Positions 7,525-16,461 of a DNA stretch of 64,000 nt are shown piece by piece. The DNA is from Morganella sibonii (GTDB lineage: Bacteria > Pseudomonadota > Gammaproteobacteria > Enterobacterales > Enterobacteriaceae): assembly GCF_040560245.1 (NCBI RefSeq), contig NZ_JAKMWP010000001.1; one strand, written 5' to 3'. The notes under the pieces are model-generated. The model searched no databases. It was given only the letters and a program-made list of their open reading frames with translations, and was not told the DNA's origin. The position numbers and the translations under genes are program-made. Position 1 is the first letter of the stretch, and every line of letters starts with the position of its first letter.

Positions 7525-7986
7525 TAATATTATCGTTGTTAATCATAAGAATACTCTGTATTTAATCTGAATCCGGAAATAATTCCGCCACTCCCCGTTA
7601 GTTAAGATATTTTTATTATTCCTGCGTCATGATATAGCTTCTTTTATTGCAACTCCTTTCTTTACCTTGATGGCTGAAGTATATCGGGGACGTAATCGTG
7701 ATTAAAATTTAACTTTATCAGGTACTATTGTAGCATGAAAGATACTATTAATACTTAGTGCATGTATTCCTTTTTGGTGACAATGAAAATATATTAACAA
7801 CTCAACGATATGATAAATAAGATAAATTTCAATATATAACCGGGTGGTGTTATCACGTCGTTAATAATGGGATTTTGTTTTTGTTACGTTATTTTACCTA
7901 TTCATTGTCGGGTGTTAATTCATATAAAATAAATATTCTTCTGAGGTGCTCGGATGAAATAACAAATAATTAAAGGAAAGTCTACT
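7525..7986. other. AT-rich spacer between the two microcin genes
   Basis: I searched both strands for an immunity gene. The longest plus-strand frames starting with ATG are about 20 codons (for example at 7868), and none has a membrane segment with a good ribosome site. The region probably holds the promoter of precursor 2. AAAGGAAAG directly precedes the second precursor. Confidence 0.4.
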
Positions 7987-8274
7987 ATGAAAGAGTTAAG
8001 TATTCAGGAAATTGACGCAGTTTCAGGTGCCGGTTTTATCAAAGATAGCCTGACCAGTGTCGGCGGCAAAGTTGGTGATGCTACATTCCGTGCATTCGTT
8101 TCATTTGTGAATGTAAAAGTACCTCTGCTTGCCCAGATGAATATCGGGCAAAAATACCCGGATTTAGGTAAGAACCTGGGTTCTCAGATTGGTGGTAAAG
8201 TCGGTGGTACAATCGAAACTGGCTTAACATTATTACCTGGTGTTGGCGGATTATTTAAAAAAATCCTGGGCTGA
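7987..8274 (+). CDS. class II microcin-like precursor peptide 2
   Basis: The 95-residue precursor starts with MKELSIQEIDAVSGAG, the same type of leader as peptide 1, with cleavage expected after residue 15. The mature part (about 80 residues) has no cysteine. It shares the PDLGKxxGSQ(V/I)GxxVGG core with peptide 1 and ends in a hydrophobic, Gly-rich basic segment (GVGGLFKKILG), typical of membrane-acting peptides. A strong ribosome site precedes the ATG and a strong terminator follows. The two peptides are clearly paralogous and may act separately or as a two-peptide bacteriocin. Confidence 0.8.
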   Translation: MKELSIQEIDAVSGAGFIKDSLTSVGGKVGDATFRAFVSFVNVKVPLLAQMNIGQKYPDLGKNLGSQIGGKVGGTIETGLTLLPGVGGLFKKILG

Positions 8275-8319
8275 TTAATACGGAATCACCGTATTTCTGA
8301 TGTCAATACTTTATTTTAT

Positions 8320-8353
8320 GGGAATTCATTATTTTATGAATTCCCTTTTTTTT
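8320..8353 (+). terminator. terminator after microcin gene 2
   Basis: GGGAATTCA pairs with TGAATTCCC over an eight-base loop, followed by eight T. It separates the highly expressed precursors from the exporter genes. Confidence 0.85.
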
Positions 8354-8413
8354 ATTTTTTCCCTGATACTGTCTGCCTTTTATTTCACCGGATAACCGCA
8401 GGCAGGGTTTATT

Positions 8414-9700
8414 GTGTTCCGCAAAGCTGCACTTGATAACAGAAAAATGAAGTGGCGGGGTAAGGCGTTATTGTTACCCGGTATTCCGCTGTGGCTGATC
8501 CTATTATGCAGTGTCCTGTTTTTAACTGCTTTTCTGGTCTTTATCTTATCCGGCAGTTATACACGCCGGGTCAGTGTGACAGGGGAAATCACCACAAATC
8601 CGCGGGCTGTCATTGTATCTGCCGGTGTACAGGGATTTATTACCCGGCAATATGTGACTGAAGGGCAGGTTATCCGCAAGGGAGAACCGGTTTACAGTAT
8701 TGATACCAGTAAAGCGACTGACAGCGGTGTGGTCAGTGATAATCAGCGCCGTGAAATTGAACATCAGTTACAGCATATCCGCGACATGATCACCCGCCTC
8801 AAAGAGAACAAATACACCACACTGACCTCGCTTGAAAAACAAAAATCGCTTTATGCACAGGCACAGTTACGCTCTGCCGGTATTATTGAGCGGGCACAGG
8901 AAGGTATCCGTATTATGAAACTGAATATGGATAATTATCACCACTACCGGGAAAGAGGTCTGATAAATAAAGATCAGTGGATGAATCAGGCTGCACTTTA
9001 CTATTCCCAGCAAAACAGCCTGCTGGGATTAAGTGGTCAGAATGAGCAGAATATTTTGCAGGTGACGTTACTGGAAAGTCAGATTTTGACTCAGTCTGCG
9101 GAATTTGATAACCGGATTTATCAGCTGGAATTACAGCAATCCGAACTGATGAAAGAACAGGTGGCCAACGAAGCCGGCAGCGGAATTATTGTCCGTGCCC
9201 TGACTGACGGCCGTGTGGATTCCCTCAGCGTGACGGTCGGGCAGATGGTTAATCCGGGTGATACCCTGCTCCAGATCCTGCCGGAAAATATCAGTCAGTA
9301 CTGGCTGGTGCTTTGGGTGCCCAACGACGCACTCCCTTATCTGAACATCGGTGATGCCGTGAATATCCGCTATGAGGCGTTCCCGGCGGAAAAATTCGGC
9401 CAGTTCGCCGCCGCCATTCAGATGATTTCCAAAACCCCCGCCTCACCGCAGGAAATGATGACCTACGCCGGCGCACCGAAAATCAGTCAGATGCCGCAGT
9501 CCATCCCCTACTACAAAGTCATTGTTCGCCCGGAAAAACAAAAGATTGCATATGACGGCCGCGAACTCAGCCTTCAAAACGGTATGAAAGCCAATACCAG
9601 CCTGTTTCTGGAAAAGCGCAAAATCTATCAGTGGATGGTCTCGCCGTTTTATAACATGAAGCAGAGTGCCTCCGGGCCGGCAGGAGCAGACACACCATGA
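8414..9700 (+). CDS. cvaA: microcin exporter membrane fusion protein, CvaA-like
   Basis: This HlyD-family periplasmic adaptor (428 residues) begins at a GTG (MFRKAALDNRKMKWRGKA), which matches the start of CvaA of the colicin V system. One membrane segment lies at about 27-47. A barrel-sandwich half, a long coiled coil (about 110-230, containing QNSLLGLSGQNEQN) and the second lipoyl half (GRVDSLSVTVGQMVNPGD) follow. The protein should link the inner-membrane ABC exporter to TolC. It runs into the exporter gene after 34 bases. The resemblance to CvaA extends over the whole length. Confidence 0.9.
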   Translation: MFRKAALDNRKMKWRGKALLLPGIPLWLILLCSVLFLTAFLVFILSGSYTRRVSVTGEITTNPRAVIVSAGVQGFITRQYVTEGQVIRKGEPVYSIDTSKATDSGVVSDNQRREIEHQLQHIRDMITRLKENKYTTLTSLEKQKSLYAQAQLRSAGIIERAQEGIRIMKLNMDNYHHYRERGLINKDQWMNQAALYYSQQNSLLGLSGQNEQNILQVTLLESQILTQSAEFDNRIYQLELQQSELMKEQVANEAGSGIIVRALTDGRVDSLSVTVGQMVNPGDTLLQILPENISQYWLVLWVPNDALPYLNIGDAVNIRYEAFPAEKFGQFAAAIQMISKTPASPQEMMTYAGAPKISQMPQSIPYYKVIVRPEKQKIAYDGRELSLQNGMKANTSLFLEKRKIYQWMVSPFYNMKQSASGPAGADTP

Positions 9701-9734
9701 CAGAACGGATTCTGTTATCTGACCGGGAGGCCGT

Positions 9735-11849
9735 ATGCGCCGTTTATCCTTAAAAAACCTGCTGGAAAAGCTCGACCTCAGCCTGCACAGACGCATTCCG
9801 GTTATTCACCAGACCGAGTCATCCGAGTGCGGCCTCGCCAGCCTTGCGATGATCTCCGCGCATTACGGTAAAAGTATTGATCTGATTTCCCTGCGTCAGA
9901 AGTTCAATCTCTCGGCCCGCGGCGCGACACTGACCGGACTGACCGGCATGGCGTCGGAGCTGGGGATGACCACCCGCGCCCTGTCGCTGGATATGGATGA
10001 TCTGCCTAATCTGCGGCTTCCCTGTATTTTACACTGGGATTTCAATCACTTCCTGGTACTGGTCAAAATCAGCGGCAACAAATTTATTCTGCACGACCCG
10101 GCGTACGGCCGCCGGGTGGTCGGCATTGAGGAGATGTCGCGTAATTTCACCGGCGTGGCCCTGGAAGCCTGGCCCGGCAGCACCTTCACCAAACAGGAGG
10201 TGGTGAAAAAACTCAGCCTGCGCAAGCTTATCGGTAATATTCACGGGCTGAAACAAGCCCTGCTGAAAATCTTCGCGTTTTCGGTGGTGATTGAGGCCAT
10301 CGGGCTGATTATGCCGGTCGGTACCCAGCTGGTGATGGACCACGCGATCCCCGCCGGGGATCAGGGGCTGTTGTCCCTGATTTGTATCGGGCTGCTGTTC
10401 TTTATCCTGCTGAAAGCCGCCGTCAGTATGTGCCGCGCCTGGGCAAGCCTGGTGATGGAAACGCTGATCAACGTCCAGTGGCAGTCCGGATTGTTCACGC
10501 ACCTGCTGCGTCTGCCGCTCAGCTACTTTGAGCGGCGTAAACTCGGGGACATTCAGTCCCGTTTCAGCTCGCTCGATATCCTGCGGACCACCTTTACCAC
10601 CAGCGTGGTCGGGGCGATCATGGACGGTATCATGCTGATCGGCGTGTTTATCATGATGATCCTTTACGGCGGCAGTCTCACCTGGATTGTGCTGGCCTTT
10701 ACCGCGGTGTATATCGGCCTGCGGCTGGCAACGTACGGCTATTACCGCCAGCTGTCGGAAGAGTCGCTGATTAAAGAGGCGCGCGCCGGGTCGTACTTTA
10801 TGGAATCCCTTTACGGGATCACCACGGTGAAAACTCAGGGCATGAGCGAACGCCGGGGTAATCACTGGCTGAATCTGAAAGTGGATTCCATCAACACCGG
10901 TATCCGCCTGACCAAACTGAACCTGATGTTCGGCGGGGTAAACACCTTTATTATGGCCTGCGATCAGGTAGTTATTCTGTGGATCGGTGCCACCATGGTG
11001 ATCGACAACACCATGACCCTCGGGATGTTTGTTGCGTTCAGCGCCTACCGTGAGCAGTTTTCCGGCCGCGCGGCCTCCATCATTGAGTTCCTGCTGCAAC
11101 TGCGGATCATGAGCCTGCATAACGAGCGTATTTCTGATATCGCTCTGAATGAGCAGGAAAATAAAAAGCCGGATGTGCCGTACGAGCCGCAGATGCAGGC
11201 CGCCGGGCTGGAAACCCGCAGTCTGGCATACAGCTATGACAGCCAGTCCGCGCCGATTTTCCGCGATATTAATCTGTCGGTCGCGCCCGGCGAAAGTGTG
11301 GCGATCACCGGGCCGTCCGGTTCGGGGAAAACCACGCTGATGAAAGTGCTGTGTGGTTTGTTTGAACCCTCGGACGGCAAAGTGTTTATTGATAACATCG
11401 ATATCCGCCAGCTCGGCGTCAATAACTACCACAAAATGATCGCCTGCGTGATGCAGGATGACAAACTGTTTTCCGGCTCGATCCGCGAGAACATCTGCGG
11501 ATTCACCGAAAATCCCGACGAGGAGTTAATGATAGCCTGTGCACAGGCCAGCTATATTCACGACGTGATTATATCGATGCCGATGGGCTATGAAACGCTG
11601 ATCGGAGAACTGGGCGAAGGGCTTTCCGGCGGGCAGAAACAGCGGATATTTATCGCCCGTGCACTGTACCGCAGGCCGCGTATCCTGTTTATGGATGAGG
11701 CGACCAGTGCGCTGGATAAAGAGAGTGAATCTTACGTCAACCAGGCGATCAGTCAGTTGCCGATCACCCGGATTATTATCGCTCACCGTGAATCGACCAT
11801 TGAGTCAGCGGACAGGGTTATTTCCCTGGACGGAAAAAAGAGTAAATAA
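9735..11849 (+). CDS. cvaB: peptidase-containing ABC exporter, CvaB-like
   Basis: The 704-residue protein has an N-terminal C39 peptidase, a six-helix ABC membrane domain (about 175-450) and a C-terminal ATPase. The catalytic residues Cys32 (in SECGLA), His105 (in WDFNHF) and Asp121 (in LHDPAYG) fall at the positions I recall for CvaB. The ATPase has Walker A GPSGSGKTT, signature LSGGQKQR and Walker B ILFMDEATSALD. It should cut the microcin leaders after Gly-Ala and export the peptides through CvaA and TolC. GGGAGG precedes the ATG. All key residues are intact, so the exporter looks functional. Confidence 0.95.
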   Translation: MRRLSLKNLLEKLDLSLHRRIPVIHQTESSECGLASLAMISAHYGKSIDLISLRQKFNLSARGATLTGLTGMASELGMTTRALSLDMDDLPNLRLPCILHWDFNHFLVLVKISGNKFILHDPAYGRRVVGIEEMSRNFTGVALEAWPGSTFTKQEVVKKLSLRKLIGNIHGLKQALLKIFAFSVVIEAIGLIMPVGTQLVMDHAIPAGDQGLLSLICIGLLFFILLKAAVSMCRAWASLVMETLINVQWQSGLFTHLLRLPLSYFERRKLGDIQSRFSSLDILRTTFTTSVVGAIMDGIMLIGVFIMMILYGGSLTWIVLAFTAVYIGLRLATYGYYRQLSEESLIKEARAGSYFMESLYGITTVKTQGMSERRGNHWLNLKVDSINTGIRLTKLNLMFGGVNTFIMACDQVVILWIGATMVIDNTMTLGMFVAFSAYREQFSGRAASIIEFLLQLRIMSLHNERISDIALNEQENKKPDVPYEPQMQAAGLETRSLAYSYDSQSAPIFRDINLSVAPGESVAITGPSGSGKTTLMKVLCGLFEPSDGKVFIDNIDIRQLGVNNYHKMIACVMQDDKLFSGSIRENICGFTENPDEELMIACAQASYIHDVIISMPMGYETLIGELGEGLSGGQKQRIFIARALYRRPRILFMDEATSALDKESESYVNQAISQLPITRIIIAHRESTIESADRVISLDGKKSK

Positions 11850-12046
11850 ATCTGTTACCGGTATAACCGGAGATAATAATTGCCATATGGGGGTTTTTAT
11901 TATCGTTCAGATTATAACTATTATGGTATTTTCGGGTGTTTATCCGAATTTTCGGAATTTATTTTATTTATCCTATCCGGATGTGTTAATAATAAACTTT
12001 TATTTACGGATGAAATAATAAATAACAAACAGGGATGTGAACACTT

Positions 12047-12610
12047 ATGAAAAGAGCAAGTAATATAATGCTGAATGGTATGATTTTGTTATCATTGTCA
12101 GCGGTCAGTTTTTTTTCATCAGCAGAGAAATTTCTTAAATCAGTGCCGGGAGCTGTCAATACCGCCGGGCAGGTCAGTCCGGTTTTAACATCACAACCGG
12201 AGGATGACGATGATATTATCATTGTTGCACAGACAGAATGGATTGATTCCGGTATTCATGATCAAAAAGACGAATACAGTCTTTTTTTTACCAGAGAAAA
12301 TCCTAAGATTGATAGTAAACTCAATGTTACATTTTCATTTATGATACAGATGAATGGCGATAAAAAAGTGGAAATGTCTGATAAAGGAAAACCGAATGGT
12401 ATGTTTTTTAACAGGATTATCGAAACCTGGTCACTGGACTGCCTGAATTTTTCCGGCCACCGGCTTTCCAGAGTGTACATAATGAATGATAGTATTATTT
12501 ACTCCCGCAAACTGGATACCAGCCATAAAGATATCGGTAAAGTTGAAAAACTGACGGTATTCCCTGATACAGATAGTTATAATGCAGCAAAATATTACTG
12601 CGGAAAATAA
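12047..12610 (+). CDS. small secreted protein next to the microcin exporter
   Basis: The 187-residue protein has a signal peptide (about 1-26, cleavage near FSSA-E), an acidic patch (EDDDD) and a globular domain. Its C-terminal pattern (ETWSLDCLNFSGHRLSRVYI, then a Tyr-rich strand, ending KYYCGK with paired cysteines) resembles the surface-adhesin-E fold, at low confidence. It follows the exporter gene by about 200 bases on the same strand. Because no microcin immunity gene is visible, a periplasmic protective role is one guess, but classical immunity proteins of this class are small membrane proteins. The function is unknown. Confidence 0.5.
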   Translation: MKRASNIMLNGMILLSLSAVSFFSSAEKFLKSVPGAVNTAGQVSPVLTSQPEDDDDIIIVAQTEWIDSGIHDQKDEYSLFFTRENPKIDSKLNVTFSFMIQMNGDKKVEMSDKGKPNGMFFNRIIETWSLDCLNFSGHRLSRVYIMNDSIIYSRKLDTSHKDIGKVEKLTVFPDTDSYNAAKYYCGK

Positions 12611-12651
12611 TTAAAGCTGTTGCGTTATGATACGTTGCTTCAGCAGGTCAC

Positions 12652-12692
12652 TATAAGATGAATAGTAAAATATAAATGCTATTCATCTTATA
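12652..12692. terminator. 14-bp perfect hairpin, possible bidirectional terminator
   Basis: TATAAGATGAATAG and its exact complement CTATTCATCTTATA are separated by 13 bases, 42 bases after the secreted-protein gene. It is followed by ATAATGGCTGTTTTT. Confidence 0.55.
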
Positions 12693-12964
12693 ATAATGGC
12701 TGTTTTTAATCGTTAATTTGCAGAGAGTTACGTTTGCAAAGAGTTATGTTTGAAAACACCGCTTTATTAAGTCCGGTAAAATAGAATTTCTACCTGTTTC
12801 GTTGTCTGTCGCTTATTATTTATATCTTCCCGCAGATGGTGACGGATGTGTTAATCCTGTTGCCGGACACCGTGACACGGGGCGCTTTCTCAGTATACTG
12901 AATACCTTAAGACCGCCGTCCGCGGTGCTGACGGTGTGCACTCACTGACAAGGCAGGAGGCAGC
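12693..12964. other. spacer before pirin gene
   Basis: No gene is seen. It contains a GGCAGGAGGCAGC ribosome site just before the pirin ATG and presumably its promoter. Confidence 0.35.
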
Positions 12965-13858
12965 ATGACAGACAAAAACGCAGTCTTACCCCGGCGCATC
13001 AGCGCGAGAATTAAAGATGTCGGTGGCGTACCGGTATCCCGGGTACTGCCGGTAAAAGAGCGCCGTCAGATAGGTGCATGGTGTTTTCTGGATCATGCCG
13101 GTCCGGCGGTTTTCGAGGGGAATGACGGCATGAAAGTCGGGCCGCATCCGCATATCGGTTTACAGACCTTCACCTGGATGCTGGAGGGTGAAGTATTGCA
13201 CCGGGACAGCCTCGGATCGGAACAGATTATCCGTCCCGGCCAGGTTAATCTGATGACTGCCGGGCGCGGTATCACACATACTGAGGATTCCGCCGGCAAA
13301 AATGCCCGCCTGCATGCCGCTCAGCTCTGGATTGCCTTACCGCCTGCGGACAGTATGGTTGCACCGCGTTTTGACCATTATCCGGAGTTACCTGTCTGGC
13401 ATCACGACCAGATCAGTTTCACATTGCTGACCGGCGAATATAGCGGCCACCGTTCGCCTGTTCTGCATTTTTCCCCGCTGATCGGTGTGGATTTGCAGGC
13501 TCAGCAGGAAACGACAACCACATTGGATACCCGGCCGGATTTTGAATACGGCATTTTTGTGCTGGAAGGGCGCCTGACATACTGTGATGAGGACTATTCC
13601 GCCAATGAACTGGTATATGCCGGTGAAGGACTGCCTTCCGTCACACTGACGCTGATGAAAGGGACACGGCTGCTGTTACTGGGCGGAACACCGGTACAGG
13701 AAAGAATTATGATGTGGTGGAATTTTGTCGGTTATGACACACAAACACTGCAGCAGGCAGTCAGTGACTGGAACAACGGTGATATCCGGTTCGGCACGAT
13801 AGAAAATGAACCCCGGGAGCCGCTGCCTGCACCTCTGTATCCGGTATCGCGTCAGTAA
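12965..13858 (+). CDS. pirin-family protein
   Basis: The 297-residue bicupin matches pirin: the N-terminal cupin carries the iron-ligand pattern GPHPHIGLQTFTW and later GRGITHTED (three His and one Glu), and a second cupin ends in the pirin C-terminal domain (FVLEGRLTY, then WNFVGYD). Bacterial pirins such as YhaK or YhiW types can act as quercetin dioxygenases or modulate enzyme complexes; the substrate here is unknown. A strong AGGAGG lies seven bases before the ATG. It stands alone between the microcin locus and adhP. Confidence 0.85.
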   Translation: MTDKNAVLPRRISARIKDVGGVPVSRVLPVKERRQIGAWCFLDHAGPAVFEGNDGMKVGPHPHIGLQTFTWMLEGEVLHRDSLGSEQIIRPGQVNLMTAGRGITHTEDSAGKNARLHAAQLWIALPPADSMVAPRFDHYPELPVWHHDQISFTLLTGEYSGHRSPVLHFSPLIGVDLQAQQETTTTLDTRPDFEYGIFVLEGRLTYCDEDYSANELVYAGEGLPSVTLTLMKGTRLLLLGGTPVQERIMMWWNFVGYDTQTLQQAVSDWNNGDIRFGTIENEPREPLPAPLYPVSRQ

Positions 13859-14032
13859 CAGATAATGACGGATATTCCGTCGAATACAATATTTCTTATT
13901 AATGACAGTTATAATCATTGGCATTCAATGTGCAGTATCATTTCGTATTTCACGCTAAAATAAAGGGGCTAATGGTCGTTATGTTACTGAACTGAACATA
14001 ACTTTTCTGTTGTTCCTTTATTGAGGTGAACT

Positions 14033-15049
14033 ATGAAAGCAGCTGTTGTCGCAAAAAATAAGACCGTAGAAATCAAAGAGAAAACATTACGCCCGCTGAA
14101 ATATGGGGAAGCCCTGCTGAAAATGGAATGCTGTGGTGTGTGTCACACTGACCTGCATGTGAAAAACGCGGATTTCGGTGATGTATCCGGTGTGATCCTC
14201 GGACATGAAGGTATCGGGGTGGTAACGGAGATAGCTGAAGGTGTCACTTCGCTGAAAGTTGGTGATCGTGCCAGCGTTGCATGGTTCTTCCGTGGCTGCG
14301 GTCATTGTGAATACTGCAACAGCGGTAAAGAAACATTTTGCCGTGAAGTGAAAAATGCCGGTTATACCGTGGATGGCGGTATGGCTGAAGAGTGTATCGT
14401 TACTGCCGATTATGCGGTAAAAGTGCCGGATGGTCTGGATTCAGCCGCAGCGAGCAGCATTACCTGCGCCGGTGTCACCACCTATAAAGCGATTAAAGTT
14501 TCCGGAATCAAACCGGGCCAGTGGCTGGCGATTTACGGCCTCGGCGGGTTAGGGAACCTGGCGCTGCAGTACGCTAAAAATGTCTTTAATGCCAAAGTGA
14601 TCGCTATTGATGTTAACGATAAACAACTGGTGCTGGCAAAAGAGATGGGGGCTGATCTGACCCTGAATCCGAAGACAGATAATGTCGATGAGCTCATTCA
14701 GAAAGAACTTGGTGGTGCACATGCTGCTGTGGTAACCGCAGTAGCCAAATCCGCATTTAACTCTGCGGTTGCCGGCGTCCGCGCTGCCGGCCGTGTTGTG
14801 GCGGTAGGTCTGCCTGTCGAAACGATGGATTTGAGTATTCCGCGTCTGGTACTGGACGGCATTGAAGTCGTCGGCTCGCTGGTGGGCACCCGTGAAGATC
14901 TGAAGGAAGCTTTCCGTTTCGGCGCGGAAGGGAAAGTTGTGCCGAAAGTGGCAATGCGTCCGCTCGAAGATATCAATACTATCTTTGAAGAGATGGAGCA
15001 GGGTAAATTTACCGGTCGCATGGTTATTGATTTTAAAAACAAAAAATAA
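14033..15049 (+). CDS. adhP: alcohol dehydrogenase AdhP, zinc-dependent
   Basis: The 338-residue medium-chain dehydrogenase carries the catalytic zinc motif CGVCHTDLH with GHEGIGVV, the structural zinc cluster CGHCEYCNSGKETFC and the NAD site GLGGLGNLALQYAK. Length and sequence match propanol-preferring AdhP (E. coli 336 residues). It interconverts ethanol or other primary alcohols with aldehydes using NAD. The start is preceded by TTGAGGTGAACT. It is monocistronic, with a strong terminator after it. Confidence 0.93.
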   Translation: MKAAVVAKNKTVEIKEKTLRPLKYGEALLKMECCGVCHTDLHVKNADFGDVSGVILGHEGIGVVTEIAEGVTSLKVGDRASVAWFFRGCGHCEYCNSGKETFCREVKNAGYTVDGGMAEECIVTADYAVKVPDGLDSAAASSITCAGVTTYKAIKVSGIKPGQWLAIYGLGGLGNLALQYAKNVFNAKVIAIDVNDKQLVLAKEMGADLTLNPKTDNVDELIQKELGGAHAAVVTAVAKSAFNSAVAGVRAAGRVVAVGLPVETMDLSIPRLVLDGIEVVGSLVGTREDLKEAFRFGAEGKVVPKVAMRPLEDINTIFEEMEQGKFTGRMVIDFKNKK

Positions 15050-15082
15050 TCAGACTGATATATTTCTTGTCATCTTATTCAG

Positions 15083-15107
15083 CCGCCCGTTTCCGGGCGG
15101 TTTTTTT
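15083..15107 (+). terminator. adhP terminator
   Basis: CCGCCCG pairs with CGGGCGG over a four-base loop and is followed by seven T. Confidence 0.9.
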
Positions 15108-15247
15108 ATGCCGGAAATAACAGATTTATCCTCTGAAAATGATATTTGCTCTGTGGGATAATGTGAAAAATCCTTTTCCGGAGCATATTACCTAAGCGGA
15201 AACAAGGACGCTATAATGATTATTTAAGATAATATCAGGACAATCTA

Positions 15248-15901
15248 ATGATTAAGATTAACTGGAGTTTTGTAGATAAAGTTGTCTATATTAACCTGGC
15301 GAAAAGAACTGACCGCCGGGAAAGTATTGAATTTCAGCTGAAGAAAATAGGTGTGCCGCAGGATAAAATTATTCGCTTCGAAGCTGTTGAAAATGAAAAT
15401 GGTGCATTGGGATGTACACTTTCTCATATCGGTGTTATGACAATGGCAAAAGGAAACAACTGGAATAATGTTCTCATCCTGGAAGATGATATGATTTTCA
15501 ATGATGATGATGAATCGCTGGACAGGATAAATTATTTTTTCAGCAGCCTGATATTTTCATCATGGGATGCAGGATTATTGTCGGGAAGTTACTTTCAGCT
15601 TAAGCAGGAGCATGGCTGCTTTTATCGTCTTTACTTTTCATATTTAACGAACAGTTATATTGTTAATCAGCACTACTATCAGACACTGAGAAATGTATTT
15701 ATTAAATCAGCAGAAGAACTGAGTGCGGGTGTACCCAGACATAAATGTTGTCTCGATCTTCACTGGAATGCGCTAATGAAAGAAGATAATTGGTATGCAG
15801 CTTATCCGTGTGTGGGATATCAGTTAGTCGACCAGAGTGATATTGAAAATGTAATAACAGATCGTACAACGTCCTTTACCAGGACACTGGATGAAATGTA
15901 A
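15248..15901 (+). CDS. glycosyltransferase family 25 protein
   Basis: The 217-residue protein opens with VVYINLAKRTDRRESIEFQL, followed by an FEAV strand, GALGCTLSHIGVM and the acidic VLILEDDM. These are the successive hallmarks of family 25 glycosyltransferases (LPS galactosyltransferases and collagen-type hydroxylysine transferases). The LEDDM acidic cluster is the likely metal/donor site. There is no membrane segment. It converges with the minus-strand T6SS operon, sharing the hairpin at 15921-15945. It is somewhat shorter than typical members. The acceptor, LPS or protein, cannot be told from sequence. Confidence 0.8.
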   Translation: MIKINWSFVDKVVYINLAKRTDRRESIEFQLKKIGVPQDKIIRFEAVENENGALGCTLSHIGVMTMAKGNNWNNVLILEDDMIFNDDDESLDRINYFFSSLIFSSWDAGLLSGSYFQLKQEHGCFYRLYFSYLTNSYIVNQHYYQTLRNVFIKSAEELSAGVPRHKCCLDLHWNALMKEDNWYAAYPCVGYQLVDQSDIENVITDRTTSFTRTLDEM

Positions 15902-15912
15902 TTATCACAGAG

Positions 15913-15945
15913 AAAAAACACTCCCCTATTTCTGTAATAGGGGAG
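15913..15945 (-). terminator. terminator of the minus-strand T6SS operon
   Basis: CTCCCCTAT and ATAGGGGAG flank a seven-base loop. On the minus strand the stem is followed by TGTTTTTTCTC, which fits termination of the tssF-to-DcrB operon. The same hairpin may also stop the GT25 transcript. Confidence 0.75.
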
Positions 15946-15950
15946 ATAAA

Positions 15951-16436
15951 TCAGCCTAATAACCCAAAAGTTGAATTTGGTGTAAAGCTGTTTAATACAC
16001 GAACATAATGCTTGCGCTGATACTCGGTAAACTCACCGGTACGGTTCAGAGTAAAAATAATCAGGCGGTTATTGTTCGGGTTGGTATCTTTGTGGTAAGG
16101 CAGTTTAATCATAGACTGCACCTGCTGCATACGTTCACCCTCTTTCAGATAACTGTTGGCAATCTGAACAACTTTCATTTTCATCGGGCCCAGCTCATGG
16201 GTAATCATTTTACCTTCTTCCTGGAAACCGGGTAAATCACGGGTAAAATTAGTCACTTCATTTTCACAAAATTCTTCAACAGTTTCATCTTCAGCTAAAA
16301 AGGCCCGGTGAACGATAATATTATACTCATTCAGCGTAGGATCACGATAAATCAGAATATTAATCGTATTGTCAAGGTCGGGCGTTGATGTGATAAAACT
16401 GCCTTCAGGAATCATGTACTCGTTATTTTTACTCAT
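15951..16436 (-). CDS. DcrB/DUF1795-family protein, EagR-type T6SS chaperone candidate
   Basis: The 161-residue soluble protein shows the DUF1795 pattern: YMIPEGSF near the start, a DPTLNEYNIIVHRA strand, an ETVEEFC helix, and LIIFTLNRTGEF near the end. EagR proteins (SciW-like) of this family are chaperones that cradle the transmembrane segments of Rhs or PAAR effectors before T6SS export. It is the last gene of the minus T6SS operon, 25 bases after tagL, with GAGGATT before the ATG. No Rhs effector gene lies in the window, so its client would be elsewhere. Confidence 0.7.
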   Translation of the reverse strand: MSKNNEYMIPEGSFITSTPDLDNTINILIYRDPTLNEYNIIVHRAFLAEDETVEEFCENEVTNFTRDLPGFQEEGKMITHELGPMKMKVVQIANSYLKEGERMQQVQSMIKLPYHKDTNPNNNRLIIFTLNRTGEFTEYQRKHYVRVLNSFTPNSTFGLLG

Positions 16437-16461
16437 AAATAATAATCCTCAAAATATGTAA

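Noticed and set aside
10029..11432. 467-codon open frame on the minus strand
   Set aside because: It lies entirely opposite the cvaB-type exporter gene, has His/Gln-rich low-quality composition and no ribosome site; it is a shadow of GC-rich coding DNA.
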